DNA of 64,000 nucleotides from Oscillospiraceae bacterium (GCA_021769725.1 JAETSI010000002.1:62001-126000); one strand, 5' to 3'. Counted from the stretch's first letter, positions 53,137-62,919 are shown. Notes: generated from the letters alone by a model not told the origin. Translations and numbers: made by a program.

Positions 53137-53841
53137 TTAATCTCCTAAAAATCTGCTGCTTATGTGGGAATTTGCGTATTCTTCCGGAGTACCGAAAAAG
53201 CTGTGATCCCGGCTGCAAAGACAGAGAATTCTGTTGGCGCACTCCAGTGATCTCACTACATCGTGAGATACCATTATAATAGTCATGCCGTCGTTTTTAT
53301 TAAGATCGCCAATAAGCTGATACATTTCCGATGTGGCAGTGGGGTCAAGTCCGGTAACAGGTTCGTCCAGGAGCAGAAGCTTCTTTGCGGCACACATTGC
53401 TCTTGCCAGGAACATCCGCTGTTGCTGACCTCCTGAAAGTTCACGGCAGCTTCGGTCTGCAAGGTCTGCTACGCCGAGACGTTTCATGGCATTACGGGCT
53501 GTTTCTTTTTCTTTTGAAGAATAAAACGGACGCAGTCCTCTTCTGCCAAGGCAACCTGAAATCACTACTTCTCCAACTGTTGCCGGAAATCCTGCCGCCA
53601 GGTTTGTATGCTGCGGAAGATAGCCTATATCAGCTGTTTTAAGTCCATTTCCCAGAATTATTCTTCCGCTGTCCGGAGCTTTTATTCCCAGCAGACATTT
53701 CACAAGCGTGCTTTTGCCTGAACCGTTTTCGCCGAGTATACAAAGGTAGTCTCCCTCGTTAAGAGAAAAACTCAGTCCTCTGAGTACATCAGATCCGTCG
53801 TAACTGGCATTTAATTTGCTGCATTCAAGTATTTTTTTCAC
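53137..53841 (-). CDS. znuC: Zinc ABC transporter ATP-binding protein ZnuC
   Basis: ATPase of 234 residues with Walker A GENGSGKST (about 37-45), signature LSGGQQQRMFLARAM, Walker B LLLLDEPVTGLD and the switch His in MVSHDV. It overlaps the znuA stop by four bases and precedes znuB by three, all typical of one polycistronic transcript. Confidence 0.93.
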   Translation of the reverse strand: MKKILECSKLNASYDGSDVLRGLSFSLNEGDYLCILGENGSGKSTLVKCLLGIKAPDSGRIILGNGLKTADIGYLPQHTNLAAGFPATVGEVVISGCLGRRGLRPFYSSKEKETARNAMKRLGVADLADRSCRELSGGQQQRMFLARAMCAAKKLLLLDEPVTGLDPTATSEMYQLIGDLNKNDGMTIIMVSHDVVRSLECANRILCLCSRDHSFFGTPEEYANSHISSRFLGD

Positions 53842-54824
53842 GAAAGAGCCTCCTTTAGATTTTTCAGATTTTCATACATAAGATCAATATAAGTCACGCC
53901 GCTGCTGAAATCATCTTTAGAAACATTGTGACAGGAATTAAGCGGAAGCATTTTTGCTCCTGTTGCGTCACAAAGTTTTTCCGCAAGTTTTCTGGTTGAA
54001 AATTCAAGATAAAATACCGTATCGGCGTTATGTTCCAGTATTTCGTCGATAAGGAACGCCATAGTATACACCGACGGCTCGGATTCAGAGCTGCATCCGC
54101 TGAATGCCGCAAAATATTCAAGATCGTATTCATGTGCAAGATAGCGGAAAGGAAATCTGTCTCCGACAATTATTACTTTTTCACCGGTATTTTCTGTGAT
54201 TTTACGGAAATCGCTGTCAAGCTGCTCCAGACGTTTGATGTATTCTTCAGCATTGCTGCGGTAGAATTCAGAATTTTCGATGTATTTTTCACAAAAAGCG
54301 TCCTCGATAGCTTGAACGCATTTTACGGCGTTTTCGGGGGATGTCCAGATATGACCGTCGGCATTATTTTCATTTACTTTACTGTCATGTTCATGCTCGT
54401 CTTCACTGTGGTGGTGGTGATGGTCGTGACCGTCGGGGGAAGCTCCCGCAACTGCCTCTTCTTCAAGAAGTTCCGCATAGTCGAAAAGACGTATTACGGT
54501 CATTGAATCGTTGTCAACAGCCTCAAGAACGCTGTCCACCCAGACTTCGTCCTCGCCGCCTATACAGATGAAAACGTCGCAGTTCTGTATCTCCGCTATA
54601 TCCCGTGGAGTCGGCTCATATGAGTGAGCCTCAGCGCCGGTGTTTAGAAGCATAGTGATATCGGCTGTATCTCCTGCAACAGCTCTTGCAAAATCATACG
54701 GCGGAAAACATGTGGTGACAACGGTAATCTTTCCATCGTTTTTTTTCTGTCCGTAAGCGCAGCCTGAAAGAAGTCCGGTCGTCAGAACGGCAGTCATTAC
54801 AAGGAAACATATTATACGTCTCAT
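53838..54824 (-). CDS. znuA: Zinc-binding lipoprotein ZnuA
   Basis: Solute-binding protein of cluster 9 (A-1), 328 residues, with a lipobox LSGC at about residue 22. The metal ligands include the His in TGAEAHSYEPTPRDI and the His near VIIVGDRFPFRYLAHEYDL. A His/Asp/Glu-rich loop (HDHHHHHSEDEHEHD) at about 133-147 is a hallmark of zinc-specific members. The gene overlaps zur and znuC by four bases each. Confidence 0.94.
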   Translation of the reverse strand: MRRIICFLVMTAVLTTGLLSGCAYGQKKNDGKITVVTTCFPPYDFARAVAGDTADITMLLNTGAEAHSYEPTPRDIAEIQNCDVFICIGGEDEVWVDSVLEAVDNDSMTVIRLFDYAELLEEEAVAGASPDGHDHHHHHSEDEHEHDSKVNENNADGHIWTSPENAVKCVQAIEDAFCEKYIENSEFYRSNAEEYIKRLEQLDSDFRKITENTGEKVIIVGDRFPFRYLAHEYDLEYFAAFSGCSSESEPSVYTMAFLIDEILEHNADTVFYLEFSTRKLAEKLCDATGAKMLPLNSCHNVSKDDFSSGVTYIDLMYENLKNLKEALS

Positions 54825-55240
54825 TCGGCATCACCTCGGCAGTCGGAACATACGCCGTAGAATACTGTCATTGAAGTATCCACGGAAAATCCGTGATGTT
54901 CCAGAATATGGCGGCTCACATCTGAAAGATGTGCGCAGTCTGTGTGGATCAGTTTGCCGCAGCTCTTGCATTTCAGGTGAAAATGCTGATGACATCCGCC
55001 TGCGCTGTCAACATACTGATAGCAGGCGCCTGTTTTGCCGTCAATTGTATACCGGCGGACAATGCCCTGTTCCACCAGCCGGTCAAGCTGGCGATAAATA
55101 GTTGCTGTTCCTACCGGTGTACCCTCAGCTGCCAGATATGCGCTTATTCCGTTAACGTTGGTGTGCTCGTCCTTATTTGAAATCAGGTAGGACAGAAGCT
55201 TTTCTTTTTGTCTTGTATTATATCCTGAATCTTTTTTCAT
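54821..55240 (-). CDS. Fur-family metal regulator, likely Zur
   Basis: A protein of 139 residues with the Fur fold: winged helix (VGTATIYRQLDRLVEQGIVRRY), the metal-site stretch HQHFHLKCKSCGKLIHTDC, and a second CxxC pair near the C-terminus (CSDC). It is the first gene of the zinc operon, with an operator-like palindrome directly upstream, so it probably represses its own operon when zinc is ample. PerR or Fur identity is less likely given the context. Confidence 0.85.
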   Translation of the reverse strand: MKKDSGYNTRQKEKLLSYLISNKDEHTNVNGISAYLAAEGTPVGTATIYRQLDRLVEQGIVRRYTIDGKTGACYQYVDSAGGCHQHFHLKCKSCGKLIHTDCAHLSDVSRHILEHHGFSVDTSMTVFYGVCSDCRGDAE

Positions 55241-55255
55241 ACTTTTCTCCGAATT

Positions 55256-55276
55256 TGAAATTGATTTTCATTTTCA
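55256..55276. promoter_or_regulatory. Fur/Zur-box-like operator
   Basis: On the minus strand TGAAAATGA-AAA-TCAATTTCA, a 21-base near-palindrome (8 of 9 paired positions) that resembles Fur-family boxes. It lies just downstream of the promoter -10 box, over the expected transcription start. Confidence 0.6.
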
Positions 55277-55277
55277 T

Positions 55278-55306
55278 ATTGTATCACAGTTTTTATCAAT
55301 TGTCAA
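55278..55306 (-). promoter_or_regulatory. Sigma-A promoter of the zinc operon
   Basis: On the minus strand TTGACA (55301-55306), a 17-base spacer and TACAAT (55278-55283). Confidence 0.7.
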
Positions 55307-55327
55307 GTGCTGAGTGCAATTATTACA

Positions 55328-55353
55328 AAAACAATCAGGCAAGATGCCTGACT
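55328..55353 (-). terminator. Terminator after the solute-binding lipoprotein gene
   Basis: On the minus strand TCAGGCA-TCT-TGCCTGA is followed by TTGTTTTTG. Confidence 0.7.
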
Positions 55354-55369
55354 GTTCTATGTGATAATT

Positions 55370-56635
55370 TTATTCTTTTGCTTCGCTGAGTATTTCACCG
55401 AATCGTATGTAAAGTTCTTCCGCCTTGTCGGATGCACTTGACTTTCCATAATAAACTGCATTGCAGCCATCCCGGAATTCGTCAATAAGGTCATCATTCT
55501 CAAAATATGGACTGATTATTGACAGCATATCGGTATATTCCTGCATTTTAAGAAAAGCGGTATACTGCATTCCGTTCAGCATATCGTTGCTTTCAAGAAA
55601 GTTCTGTGCCGAATCGCTGAGAGGAATTCCCTTTTCAATCCCCTGAAGTTCTGCCATTTCAGGAGAGTTCAGCAGAAAATCAAGAAGCATGGCAGATTCC
55701 TCTGGATAGCTTGTATTTTTGCTTATTGCATACATTGTAGCTGGCTTTGCATACCATCCGCTGCCGGAGACTGTATCTTCCGTGTGCGGATAATCGGCTG
55801 CAATTATCTCAAATCCATTTTCGACAGCGCCGTCACAGTATGCTGAAGCATCACTGAGCCATGCCATAGTTCCGGCATATTTTCCGGAAGCAACTTCCAG
55901 ACGGTCGTAATACTCCACTTGCGGAATAACTTTTTCATCCACAAGTCTTTTATAGAAGTTCAGCATGAGCTCTATATCGTCCGGAGTGAATGATAGCTCA
56001 CCATTCATTGTCATAAATTGTTTTCCCGTGACCTGTTCTGCATAACTGGTAATAAAGAACCATGATGATTTTGATGTCATAGACATAGGATAGCAATCGC
56101 TGTTCATGACCTTTGCCGCCCGGAAAAGATCTTCCCAGGTCTCCGGCACTGACAGTCCGTATTTAGTGTAGATAGTTTTATTGATGTACATTGTCTGAGT
56201 ATTCAGAGCAATTGGCACGGCGTTGAGCTTTCCGTTCTGCTGTCCGTAGGAAAGTTCGTCAATGCTGAAATTTGTAAGATCTACATAGTCATCCAAACTT
56301 TTGAGATCGTAATAACCGCTGCCGTCTGGAGAATGTTCCTGAAGCCATGAATAATTGATCTGCATAACATCTGCTTCGGTGCCGGAGACCATTTTTATAT
56401 CGTATCTTGACTTGTATCCCGACCATTCAGAATAGCTGCAATTGACCTTTATATCGGGATGAAGTTCTTCAAATTTGTCAATGGCCTCAAGAGTGTATTC
56501 ATTGCGTACGTCGTTTCCCCACCAGGAGAGTGAGATCTCCGTCTGCTCTTTTTTATTGTAGGTGATGTGGTGATTGCCGCAGCCTGTGACAAGAGTAAGG
56601 GTTACAGCAGGTATCAATAATAGTTTCCGTTTCAT
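55370..56635 (-). CDS. Family 1 extracellular solute-binding lipoprotein, no cognate permease
   Basis: A protein of 421 residues with a lipoprotein signal (lipobox VTGC at about residue 18). It has the sugar-binding-protein fold: ISLSWWGNDVRNEYTLEAIDKFEELHPDIKV and NGKLNAVPIALNTQTMYINK, typical of carbohydrate ABC transporter binding proteins. It starts at ATG 56635, overlapping the stop of the cyclase gene by four bases (ATGA), so the two are translationally coupled. No permease or ATPase gene is near. It probably presents a sugar to a sensor rather than, or besides, a transporter. Confidence 0.85.
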   Translation of the reverse strand: MKRKLLLIPAVTLTLVTGCGNHHITYNKKEQTEISLSWWGNDVRNEYTLEAIDKFEELHPDIKVNCSYSEWSGYKSRYDIKMVSGTEADVMQINYSWLQEHSPDGSGYYDLKSLDDYVDLTNFSIDELSYGQQNGKLNAVPIALNTQTMYINKTIYTKYGLSVPETWEDLFRAAKVMNSDCYPMSMTSKSSWFFITSYAEQVTGKQFMTMNGELSFTPDDIELMLNFYKRLVDEKVIPQVEYYDRLEVASGKYAGTMAWLSDASAYCDGAVENGFEIIAADYPHTEDTVSGSGWYAKPATMYAISKNTSYPEESAMLLDFLLNSPEMAELQGIEKGIPLSDSAQNFLESNDMLNGMQYTAFLKMQEYTDMLSIISPYFENDDLIDEFRDGCNAVYYGKSSASDKAEELYIRFGEILSEAKE

Positions 56636-58119
56636 TTCAGCTCCTCCGAATAAATGGTGTATGTATCTTTTCCGGAACGCTTGGAGTTGTAAAGAGCCGA
56701 ATCTGCGCATTTATAGAGAGTGCTGAAATCGCTTCCGTGTTCCGGTGAAAAGGATGCGCCTATACTTACTGAGATCTTATAGTCGTGGTTGTCGCCCATA
56801 TATTTGTTTCTGAATGCTCCGCATAGTTCTTCGCATTTCTTTTTTATGAGTTTATGGCAGTAGTCGTCACTGATAAGTGACATTCTCATTCCAACGCAGA
56901 ACTCATCGCCGCCAAGACGTCCGATGAAGTCGCCGCTGCGGAATACGGCTCTGAGAACATCGCCGACGTCTGCAAGTACTTTATCGCCGTTATCGTGACC
57001 AAGGGTGTCATTTACGTGTTTGAAGTTGTCTATATCAAGTATTATCAGCGCAAGTCCGCTTCCTTCATAGGGCGAAGCAAGAGCATTTTCAATAGTTTCT
57101 TCAAATGATCGTTTATTCATAGTTCCTGTAAGCTGATCTATATGGGCTTTGCTATCCAGTACAGCCAGCATATTGTTTACGGGATTGGAGATCTTTTGGG
57201 ACAGGAAAATGCTTAGCAGTATGGCAAGGATCATGGCTGATATTCCTACTATAATTATGAAGATCTGGATCTCGTTTTTTTCTTTCATGATTATCCCGGT
57301 AGGTACAGAACAGAGCATTTGCCAGTTGTCGCCGCAGTCGCTCATTGTAACGAGGAACTTGTCATCCATTACGGTTGAGGCGCTTACGTCTTCAATTCTG
57401 GAGCGGATAGAATCAGGGAGTGTTCCGCCGATTTCTTCAATATCGGATGAGTAGATTATACCGAAATTGTCGTCAATGAGACGGATAGTTACATCGTTTG
57501 TGCTTTGTGAATGTTCCAGAACATTTTTTAATTCTGTGGCATATAAAGAAATGACCAGAACAGCATTTTCATTTATTTTTTTGGTGTAGTAAATGCGTTT
57601 GTAGTTGCCGTTATATCCGGTTTGCCAGCCATCGTTAGTTCTCGGTCGATTGATAAAGGATGAGAGATCGGTATAAAGATTTTCACCAAAGAGTTCCTTT
57701 GTACCGTTGGAGATTTTGCCGACTATATGATTATTTCTGTAGACGATACCGAAATCCACAAAATTTTCCATAATGCACAGGTCAAAAAGCTTGTCTGAAA
57801 TTATCTTTTCTGTTTGCAGAGACTCATAGCTGTTGTTGTTTTCGGCTATCGGGTCATACATATATACTTCTTCGGCAGCGAATACGAGAGTTCCCATAGT
57901 TTCCATACGCTTCAGATAGCTGTCAACGTTCATCTGCATTTGCACGTTAAGCGAAGAAGTCATGTTGCTTACTTTTGTTTTTAATGCTCTCCCGGTTTTG
58001 TTTACGGTGAGAGCTGTTATGAGAACGGTAATAAGCATGATTATTGCGGCATAACCCAAGATCATGGAGCGCTTCAGCCAGCTTATTCTTTTTATTTCTT
58101 TGTCATGTTTTGCCGGCAC
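56632..58119 (-). CDS. Membrane diguanylate cyclase (dCache-like sensor, GGDEF)
   Basis: A protein of 495 residues. One transmembrane helix lies at about 18-40 (MILGYAAIIMLITVLITALTV), an extracellular sensor region of dCache type at about 41-270, and a second helix at about 275-295 (IFIIIVGISAMILAILLSIFL). A GGDEF domain ends the protein, with intact RLGGDEF at about residue 400 and LDIDNFKHVNDTLGHDNGD. It should make c-di-GMP in response to an external signal. I prefer GTG 58119 because GGAGG lies eight bases upstream; the GTG at 58128 abuts the ribosome site. Confidence 0.88.
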   Translation of the reverse strand: MPAKHDKEIKRISWLKRSMILGYAAIIMLITVLITALTVNKTGRALKTKVSNMTSSLNVQMQMNVDSYLKRMETMGTLVFAAEEVYMYDPIAENNNSYESLQTEKIISDKLFDLCIMENFVDFGIVYRNNHIVGKISNGTKELFGENLYTDLSSFINRPRTNDGWQTGYNGNYKRIYYTKKINENAVLVISLYATELKNVLEHSQSTNDVTIRLIDDNFGIIYSSDIEEIGGTLPDSIRSRIEDVSASTVMDDKFLVTMSDCGDNWQMLCSVPTGIIMKEKNEIQIFIIIVGISAMILAILLSIFLSQKISNPVNNMLAVLDSKAHIDQLTGTMNKRSFEETIENALASPYEGSGLALIILDIDNFKHVNDTLGHDNGDKVLADVGDVLRAVFRSGDFIGRLGGDEFCVGMRMSLISDDYCHKLIKKKCEELCGAFRNKYMGDNHDYKISVSIGASFSPEHGSDFSTLYKCADSALYNSKRSGKDTYTIYSEELK

Positions 58120-58168
58120 TATGTTCACCTCCCGAGGATCAAAAAGTGCTTCTGTTTTTATTTATATA

Positions 58169-58197
58169 ATTATACCATATTATTCAATAAAAATCAA
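58169..58197 (-). promoter_or_regulatory. Promoter of the cyclase/binding-protein pair
   Basis: On the minus strand TTGATT (58192-58197), a 17-base spacer and TATAAT (58169-58174). Confidence 0.55.
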
Positions 58198-58233
58198 TGC
58201 TTTTTAGACTTGATTTACAAGATGTTAACAAAA

Positions 58234-58273
58234 AATACCGCACAGAGCAGTAGATTCTGCTTTGTGCGGTATT
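58234..58273 (-). terminator. Terminator after the hybrid kinase gene; AATACCG family, copy 3
   Basis: A 17 bp stem AATACCGCACAAAGCAG / CTGCTCTGTGCGGTATT (minus strand) followed by TTTTGTT. It shares its outer stem with the hairpin at 33698 and, more loosely, with that at 30215. Confidence 0.8.
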
Positions 58274-58299
58274 GTATCAGCTGACAATTTTTATAAAAA

Positions 58300-61200
58300 T
58301 TACTTAATCCATTTTTTCAGTGCTTTAAGGAGCTGATCGAGGTCGAGAGGCTTTGCGATATGTTCGTTCATACCAGCGTTTTTAGCGGCGGCTACATCCT
58401 CTGCAAATGCGTTTGCCGTCATTGCAATGATCGGCACAGATTTCACATAATTGCCCGGCAGTGTCCGAATAGCTCTTGCTGCTTCATATCCGTTCATTAT
58501 AGGCATTTGAATGTCCATGAAAATTATGTTGAAATAGTTTTCTTCTGCATTGCTCATGATATCGACAGCTTCCTTGCCGTCCTTTGCGTATTCTACTGAA
58601 AGTCCGGTCATTTCAAGGATTTCTCCAGCTATTTCAGCATTCAGGAAATTATCTTCAACCAAAAGTGCACGTCTGCCGCTGAAATCCTCATTGGAGAAGA
58701 TCTCAAGATCGGAAGCGCATTTTTCATTTTCATTTTCGCCCGTGAGTTCATGGAACAGGTGTATCATTCTTGACTTGAATAGAGGCTTTGAAATGAAAGC
58801 GTCTGCACCTGCAGCTCTGGCTTCAAGTTCAATATCAGACCAGTCGTAGGCGGAAATAATAATTATGGGTACATCTCTGCCGACCAGCCGCCGTATTTCT
58901 CTTGTAGTCTCTATTCCGTCCATTCCGGGCATTTTCCAGTCGAGGATAACTGCAAAGAAATCGCTGCCGTTTTCATGATGCTCTACAGTTTTGTTTACAG
59001 CATCCTGTCCATTGAGCACCCATTCTCCCCTCATGCCAATTTCTTCAAGGATTTCGCAGGTATATATACAGGAATTTTCGTCATCATCTGCAACAAGGAC
59101 GGGAAGGTCAATAAATTTTTCAAAAGATGTTTTTTCGTCTTCTGATTTGAGCTTGAGGAAGATATTAACGGTGATTCTTGTTCCTACGTCAGGTTTGCTT
59201 TCTACATTTATAGTACCGTTCATCATCTGAATGATGTTTCTTGTAATCGGCATTCCAAGACCAGTTCCTTGTATTTTCTCAACACGTGCGTCATCCCGGT
59301 TGCGTGTAAACGGTTCAAAAATATGCTTAAGATATTCCTGACTCATGCCAATTCCGTTATCTTCAAAGATAAATTCATAGCATCCGACTTTTGGCTTGTT
59401 GGTAGATTTTTCAGTAATATACAGATTTATCTTTCCGCCTGCCGGGGTATACTTGATAGCGTTGCTCATAAGGTTCATGAATACCTGCTGTATGCGCTGG
59501 CTATCTCCGATAACGTGCTCGTGTTCTATACTTATAACAGAAACGTTCAGTTCGTGTTTTTTAGCGGAGACTTCCGGTTTCGACATTGTAAGAAGATTAT
59601 CGATAAGCTCCGGGAGACTGAATTCATCGTCCTGAAGTTCCATTTTGCCTGATTCGATTTTCGACATATCAAGCACTTCGTTGATTATTCCCAGAAGATG
59701 TTTTGAAGATATGGTTATCTTGGACAGGCAGTCAACCAGACGTTCCCTGTCATCAATGTGAGTGCCGGCAATGGCGGTCAGACCGATAATTGCGTTCATA
59801 GGCGTGCGTATGTCATGGCTCATATTTGCAAGGAAATCCGTTTTTGCAGAATTAGCGATGTTGGCCGATTCGTAAGCTGCTTTCAGTGCTTCCTGCTGTG
59901 CAAGTTCCGCCTGCTTCTGTTCTTCTATGACGGTTCCGGCTACAACGGCAGTAACAGCGTTGCCGTTTTCGTCACGCTCGGATACGACAACGGTAATGCT
60001 GCACCAGCCGAATCTTTTTCTCCGGAATTCAATGGTACAGTAGTTTTTGTTTTTGAGACGCCGGTTGATATTGCCTATATCAAAGAATTCTTCCAGTCTT
60101 TTTTTGTCTTCGTTTTCAACAAAGCTATTTACATATATTTCCGATAATTGCTGATATGTACCTCTTTTATTAATTTTCAGCGCCATATCGTCGTACTGTT
60201 TGAAAGCAATATATTCATGATCTTTGAGGGAGAAAAGATAAAGTTCGGAATATATTTTTCCGAGAGATTCAATTATTGCCTGATACTCTCTTTTTTCCTG
60301 ACGGCTTGATGTAACATCATAAATTGCAAAGCTTACATGGATATGGCTGTAGATCTTGAAAAGCAGTGTCAGTACACGATAATATTTGTCGGATGACGGA
60401 ACGTGATATTCGACTTCAAAGATTGTCTTGCCATTTTCATAAGCTGTAATCATCTTTTCACGGGATTTTAAGGTATCCAGAAAAGTACATCCGGAAATTA
60501 TTCTGTCTTTATGGAACCATTTATTCATCAGATCCTCGTATCTTGCCGGAACGTTTATACCGATTTTTTTGGTAATGTTTGTGTTGTCAGCAAAGAAAAC
60601 ATGATTATACAGCCATCCGTCGGTAAGATCAATAGTGAAAATAGCTTCGCTGCTGTACGCAAGAGCGTTGCGGTACTGGCGGCGTTCCTCTTCAAGTCTT
60701 TTTTCCATAAGTTCCTGTTGGGTTATATCCGTTATGGAACTGAGAATAAGCTGTTTTCCATCAAAAAGATTGAGGAGTTTTGTGGTTGTTTTGAATGTAA
60801 GGCGTCCGTTTGGTGAGAGTGAATGGAATATGTATTCAACCTGGTCACCGGGTTCCCTCAAACTTTTTACAGCGTCACGTATTTCCGGTATATCGGCAGG
60901 ATCTATTCTTGACATTATATCAAGACTGTTTTCTTTTGATTCTGTCTCGGTATCTGTACTAGTTCCAATAGAACTGAACAATTTTTTTGCTTCATGGTTC
61001 ATGATAAGTATTTCACGTTCCGGCAGGGTATATGCAAGAATTCCGCTGCCCAGTGATTCAGCCATTTTCGACTGTATGGACAGTGCGGTATTGAGCTGCC
61101 GGTTTCTGTCCTCAAGTTCCGTGATATCCTGCATTATGGCATAATAGAATTTCTTTTCTTTTGTTTCATCAACGATAAGCTTTCCTTGTTCAATGACCCA

Positions 61201-62919
61201 TTTTACGCTTCCGTCTTTGTGAATAACACGGTATTTTACATTATATGTACCGTTTTCACTGATTTGTCTTTTTATTTCGGCAAAAATTGTTTCTTTGTCG
61301 TCTGCATGGATATTGCTTGTTATGTCTTGTGCAAAATTATCCATAAATTCATCTACAGTATATCCCTGAAGTTCAGCTGCCCCCTCGCTGATGTAAGCGT
61401 AGCTAAGATTTGAGTCATCATCGGCATTAATAATTTTAAGTCCTCCGGAAATACCGCTGAGAATGGTATTTATCCTAATGTTTATTTCGGAATTGACAGA
61501 GGCAAGCCTTTCATTTGCTTCCTGAAGGGCTTTTTTCTGTATGCGTTCTTTTTTTCTGATATCAGTGATATCAGACGCTATTACTGACGCATAGATATGA
61601 CCTGTTTCGTCGTCCAGATAAGTCAGACAGATTATTCTTATATGAATATCAGAATACGGAGAATAATATTCCGTTATGGAATTGGTAATGCCGTTTTTAA
61701 AGTTATCCAGAAGTCCTTTGCAGGTAAAATTCTTTCTCATGGATTCGTCTACAAATTCCGGCTTGAAAACATCTGTATATTTTCTGAGAAGTTCGTCAAA
61801 GCTGACCGGAACAGTGCAGTTAAGTTTACGTACTATGTTTATTCCGTGAGCTGTGACAAATTCTTGATGGATAATTCCTTCGGTGACATCAAAGAAAAAG
61901 TTGAATTCGCTGTTGCTGACCAGGGCATCCCTGTAGGTTTTTTTCTCCATGGCAAGAGAATTTGTCAGATGTTTCTGAGTTGTTACGTCTAAAAGCGAAC
62001 AGAGGATGTATTTTTGTCCGTTGGCAAACTGCAGAAGCTTGATGGTCGATTCAACGAATATTATTTTACCGTTGACTCTGGCTTTGTATGCCGACTGAAT
62101 TACATCTCCTATCGCCTGAGGTGTGTTTTCCGGACTGAGAATGCGCTTACGATCTTCGGGAATGATCTTTTTTCTGAGAAAAGTTACCAATGTATTTAGT
62201 GCATCCTCGCTGTCACTGCATCCGATAATATTTTTTGCGGCATCGTTGACGGCAAGGAGTTTGTGATCAGGAAGAGTATAGGCGATAACTCCGCAGTTTA
62301 TAGAGCCGATGATCTCTTTCTGCATATCACGGCTGTCTTTCATATCGGCATGGCTTATGAGAACTTTTTCATGTTCGCTGCGGTTATACATTGCAATTCC
62401 GATAAATGAACCGAGAAGAGAGAGGGAATCGGCAATAAGCCTTGTTATGTCTTCCGGAGCGTTATCAACTCCGATGAATCCGGACAGAACACCATTAATG
62501 GTGATAGGGGCTTCGATAACGCTTTTTATGTTTTGCCTTGAAAGAATATCATACATAAACGGGTCAGATGATTTTATTTTTTCTATATCAGAAATAATAA
62601 CGCAATCTCCTGCGCTCAGCGGCGATATCCATGTAATATCTTCCTTCTGGATATTTTGAAGAGTGTCTTTTTCCGGACGAACTCCGGGAGCGCACCATTC
62701 GACGGTATTTGAATAAAGTCCGTCGGATTCTTCAAATATATATGCTCTTTCGGCATTCATATATCTGCCTACACAAATGAGAACTTCTTCTATGGCTGCA
62801 TTAAGATCGGCTGCAGAATTTAGTATTGCGATCTGCTTATGTATCATTTTTGAAGCTTCAAGTTCTTTTAAAAGCATAGGTACATCCTGATTTGAATAAT
62901 CATTTTCATTATGGTTCAT
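58300..62919 (-). CDS. Large hybrid histidine kinase (GAF, several PAS, HisKA, HATPase, two receivers)
   Basis: A cytoplasmic protein of 1539 residues without clear transmembrane segments. Order: GAF (about 25-170, RYMNAERAYIFEE), then a chain of PAS-type units to about 1000 (for example INADDDSNLSYAYISEGAAELQG, YRVIHKDGSVKWVIEQG). Next come HisKA with the phospho-His in MSHDIRTPMNAI (about 1035) and HATPase_c (NAIKYTPAGGKI, DNGIGM, GTGLGMPI). Receiver 1 has its Asp in VILDWKMPGMDG (about 1325), and receiver 2 in IIFMDIQMPIMNG (about 1467). There is no Hpt domain and no DNA-binding output domain, so the phosphate must go to an unlinked partner. The start ATG 62919 follows GAGGAG. Confidence 0.92.
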   Translation of the reverse strand: MNHNENDYSNQDVPMLLKELEASKMIHKQIAILNSAADLNAAIEEVLICVGRYMNAERAYIFEESDGLYSNTVEWCAPGVRPEKDTLQNIQKEDITWISPLSAGDCVIISDIEKIKSSDPFMYDILSRQNIKSVIEAPITINGVLSGFIGVDNAPEDITRLIADSLSLLGSFIGIAMYNRSEHEKVLISHADMKDSRDMQKEIIGSINCGVIAYTLPDHKLLAVNDAAKNIIGCSDSEDALNTLVTFLRKKIIPEDRKRILSPENTPQAIGDVIQSAYKARVNGKIIFVESTIKLLQFANGQKYILCSLLDVTTQKHLTNSLAMEKKTYRDALVSNSEFNFFFDVTEGIIHQEFVTAHGINIVRKLNCTVPVSFDELLRKYTDVFKPEFVDESMRKNFTCKGLLDNFKNGITNSITEYYSPYSDIHIRIICLTYLDDETGHIYASVIASDITDIRKKERIQKKALQEANERLASVNSEINIRINTILSGISGGLKIINADDDSNLSYAYISEGAAELQGYTVDEFMDNFAQDITSNIHADDKETIFAEIKRQISENGTYNVKYRVIHKDGSVKWVIEQGKLIVDETKEKKFYYAIMQDITELEDRNRQLNTALSIQSKMAESLGSGILAYTLPEREILIMNHEAKKLFSSIGTSTDTETESKENSLDIMSRIDPADIPEIRDAVKSLREPGDQVEYIFHSLSPNGRLTFKTTTKLLNLFDGKQLILSSITDITQQELMEKRLEEERRQYRNALAYSSEAIFTIDLTDGWLYNHVFFADNTNITKKIGINVPARYEDLMNKWFHKDRIISGCTFLDTLKSREKMITAYENGKTIFEVEYHVPSSDKYYRVLTLLFKIYSHIHVSFAIYDVTSSRQEKREYQAIIESLGKIYSELYLFSLKDHEYIAFKQYDDMALKINKRGTYQQLSEIYVNSFVENEDKKRLEEFFDIGNINRRLKNKNYCTIEFRRKRFGWCSITVVVSERDENGNAVTAVVAGTVIEEQKQAELAQQEALKAAYESANIANSAKTDFLANMSHDIRTPMNAIIGLTAIAGTHIDDRERLVDCLSKITISSKHLLGIINEVLDMSKIESGKMELQDDEFSLPELIDNLLTMSKPEVSAKKHELNVSVISIEHEHVIGDSQRIQQVFMNLMSNAIKYTPAGGKINLYITEKSTNKPKVGCYEFIFEDNGIGMSQEYLKHIFEPFTRNRDDARVEKIQGTGLGMPITRNIIQMMNGTINVESKPDVGTRITVNIFLKLKSEDEKTSFEKFIDLPVLVADDDENSCIYTCEILEEIGMRGEWVLNGQDAVNKTVEHHENGSDFFAVILDWKMPGMDGIETTREIRRLVGRDVPIIIISAYDWSDIELEARAAGADAFISKPLFKSRMIHLFHELTGENENEKCASDLEIFSNEDFSGRRALLVEDNFLNAEIAGEILEMTGLSVEYAKDGKEAVDIMSNAEENYFNIIFMDIQMPIMNGYEAARAIRTLPGNYVKSVPIIAMTANAFAEDVAAAKNAGMNEHIAKPLDLDQLLKALKKWIK

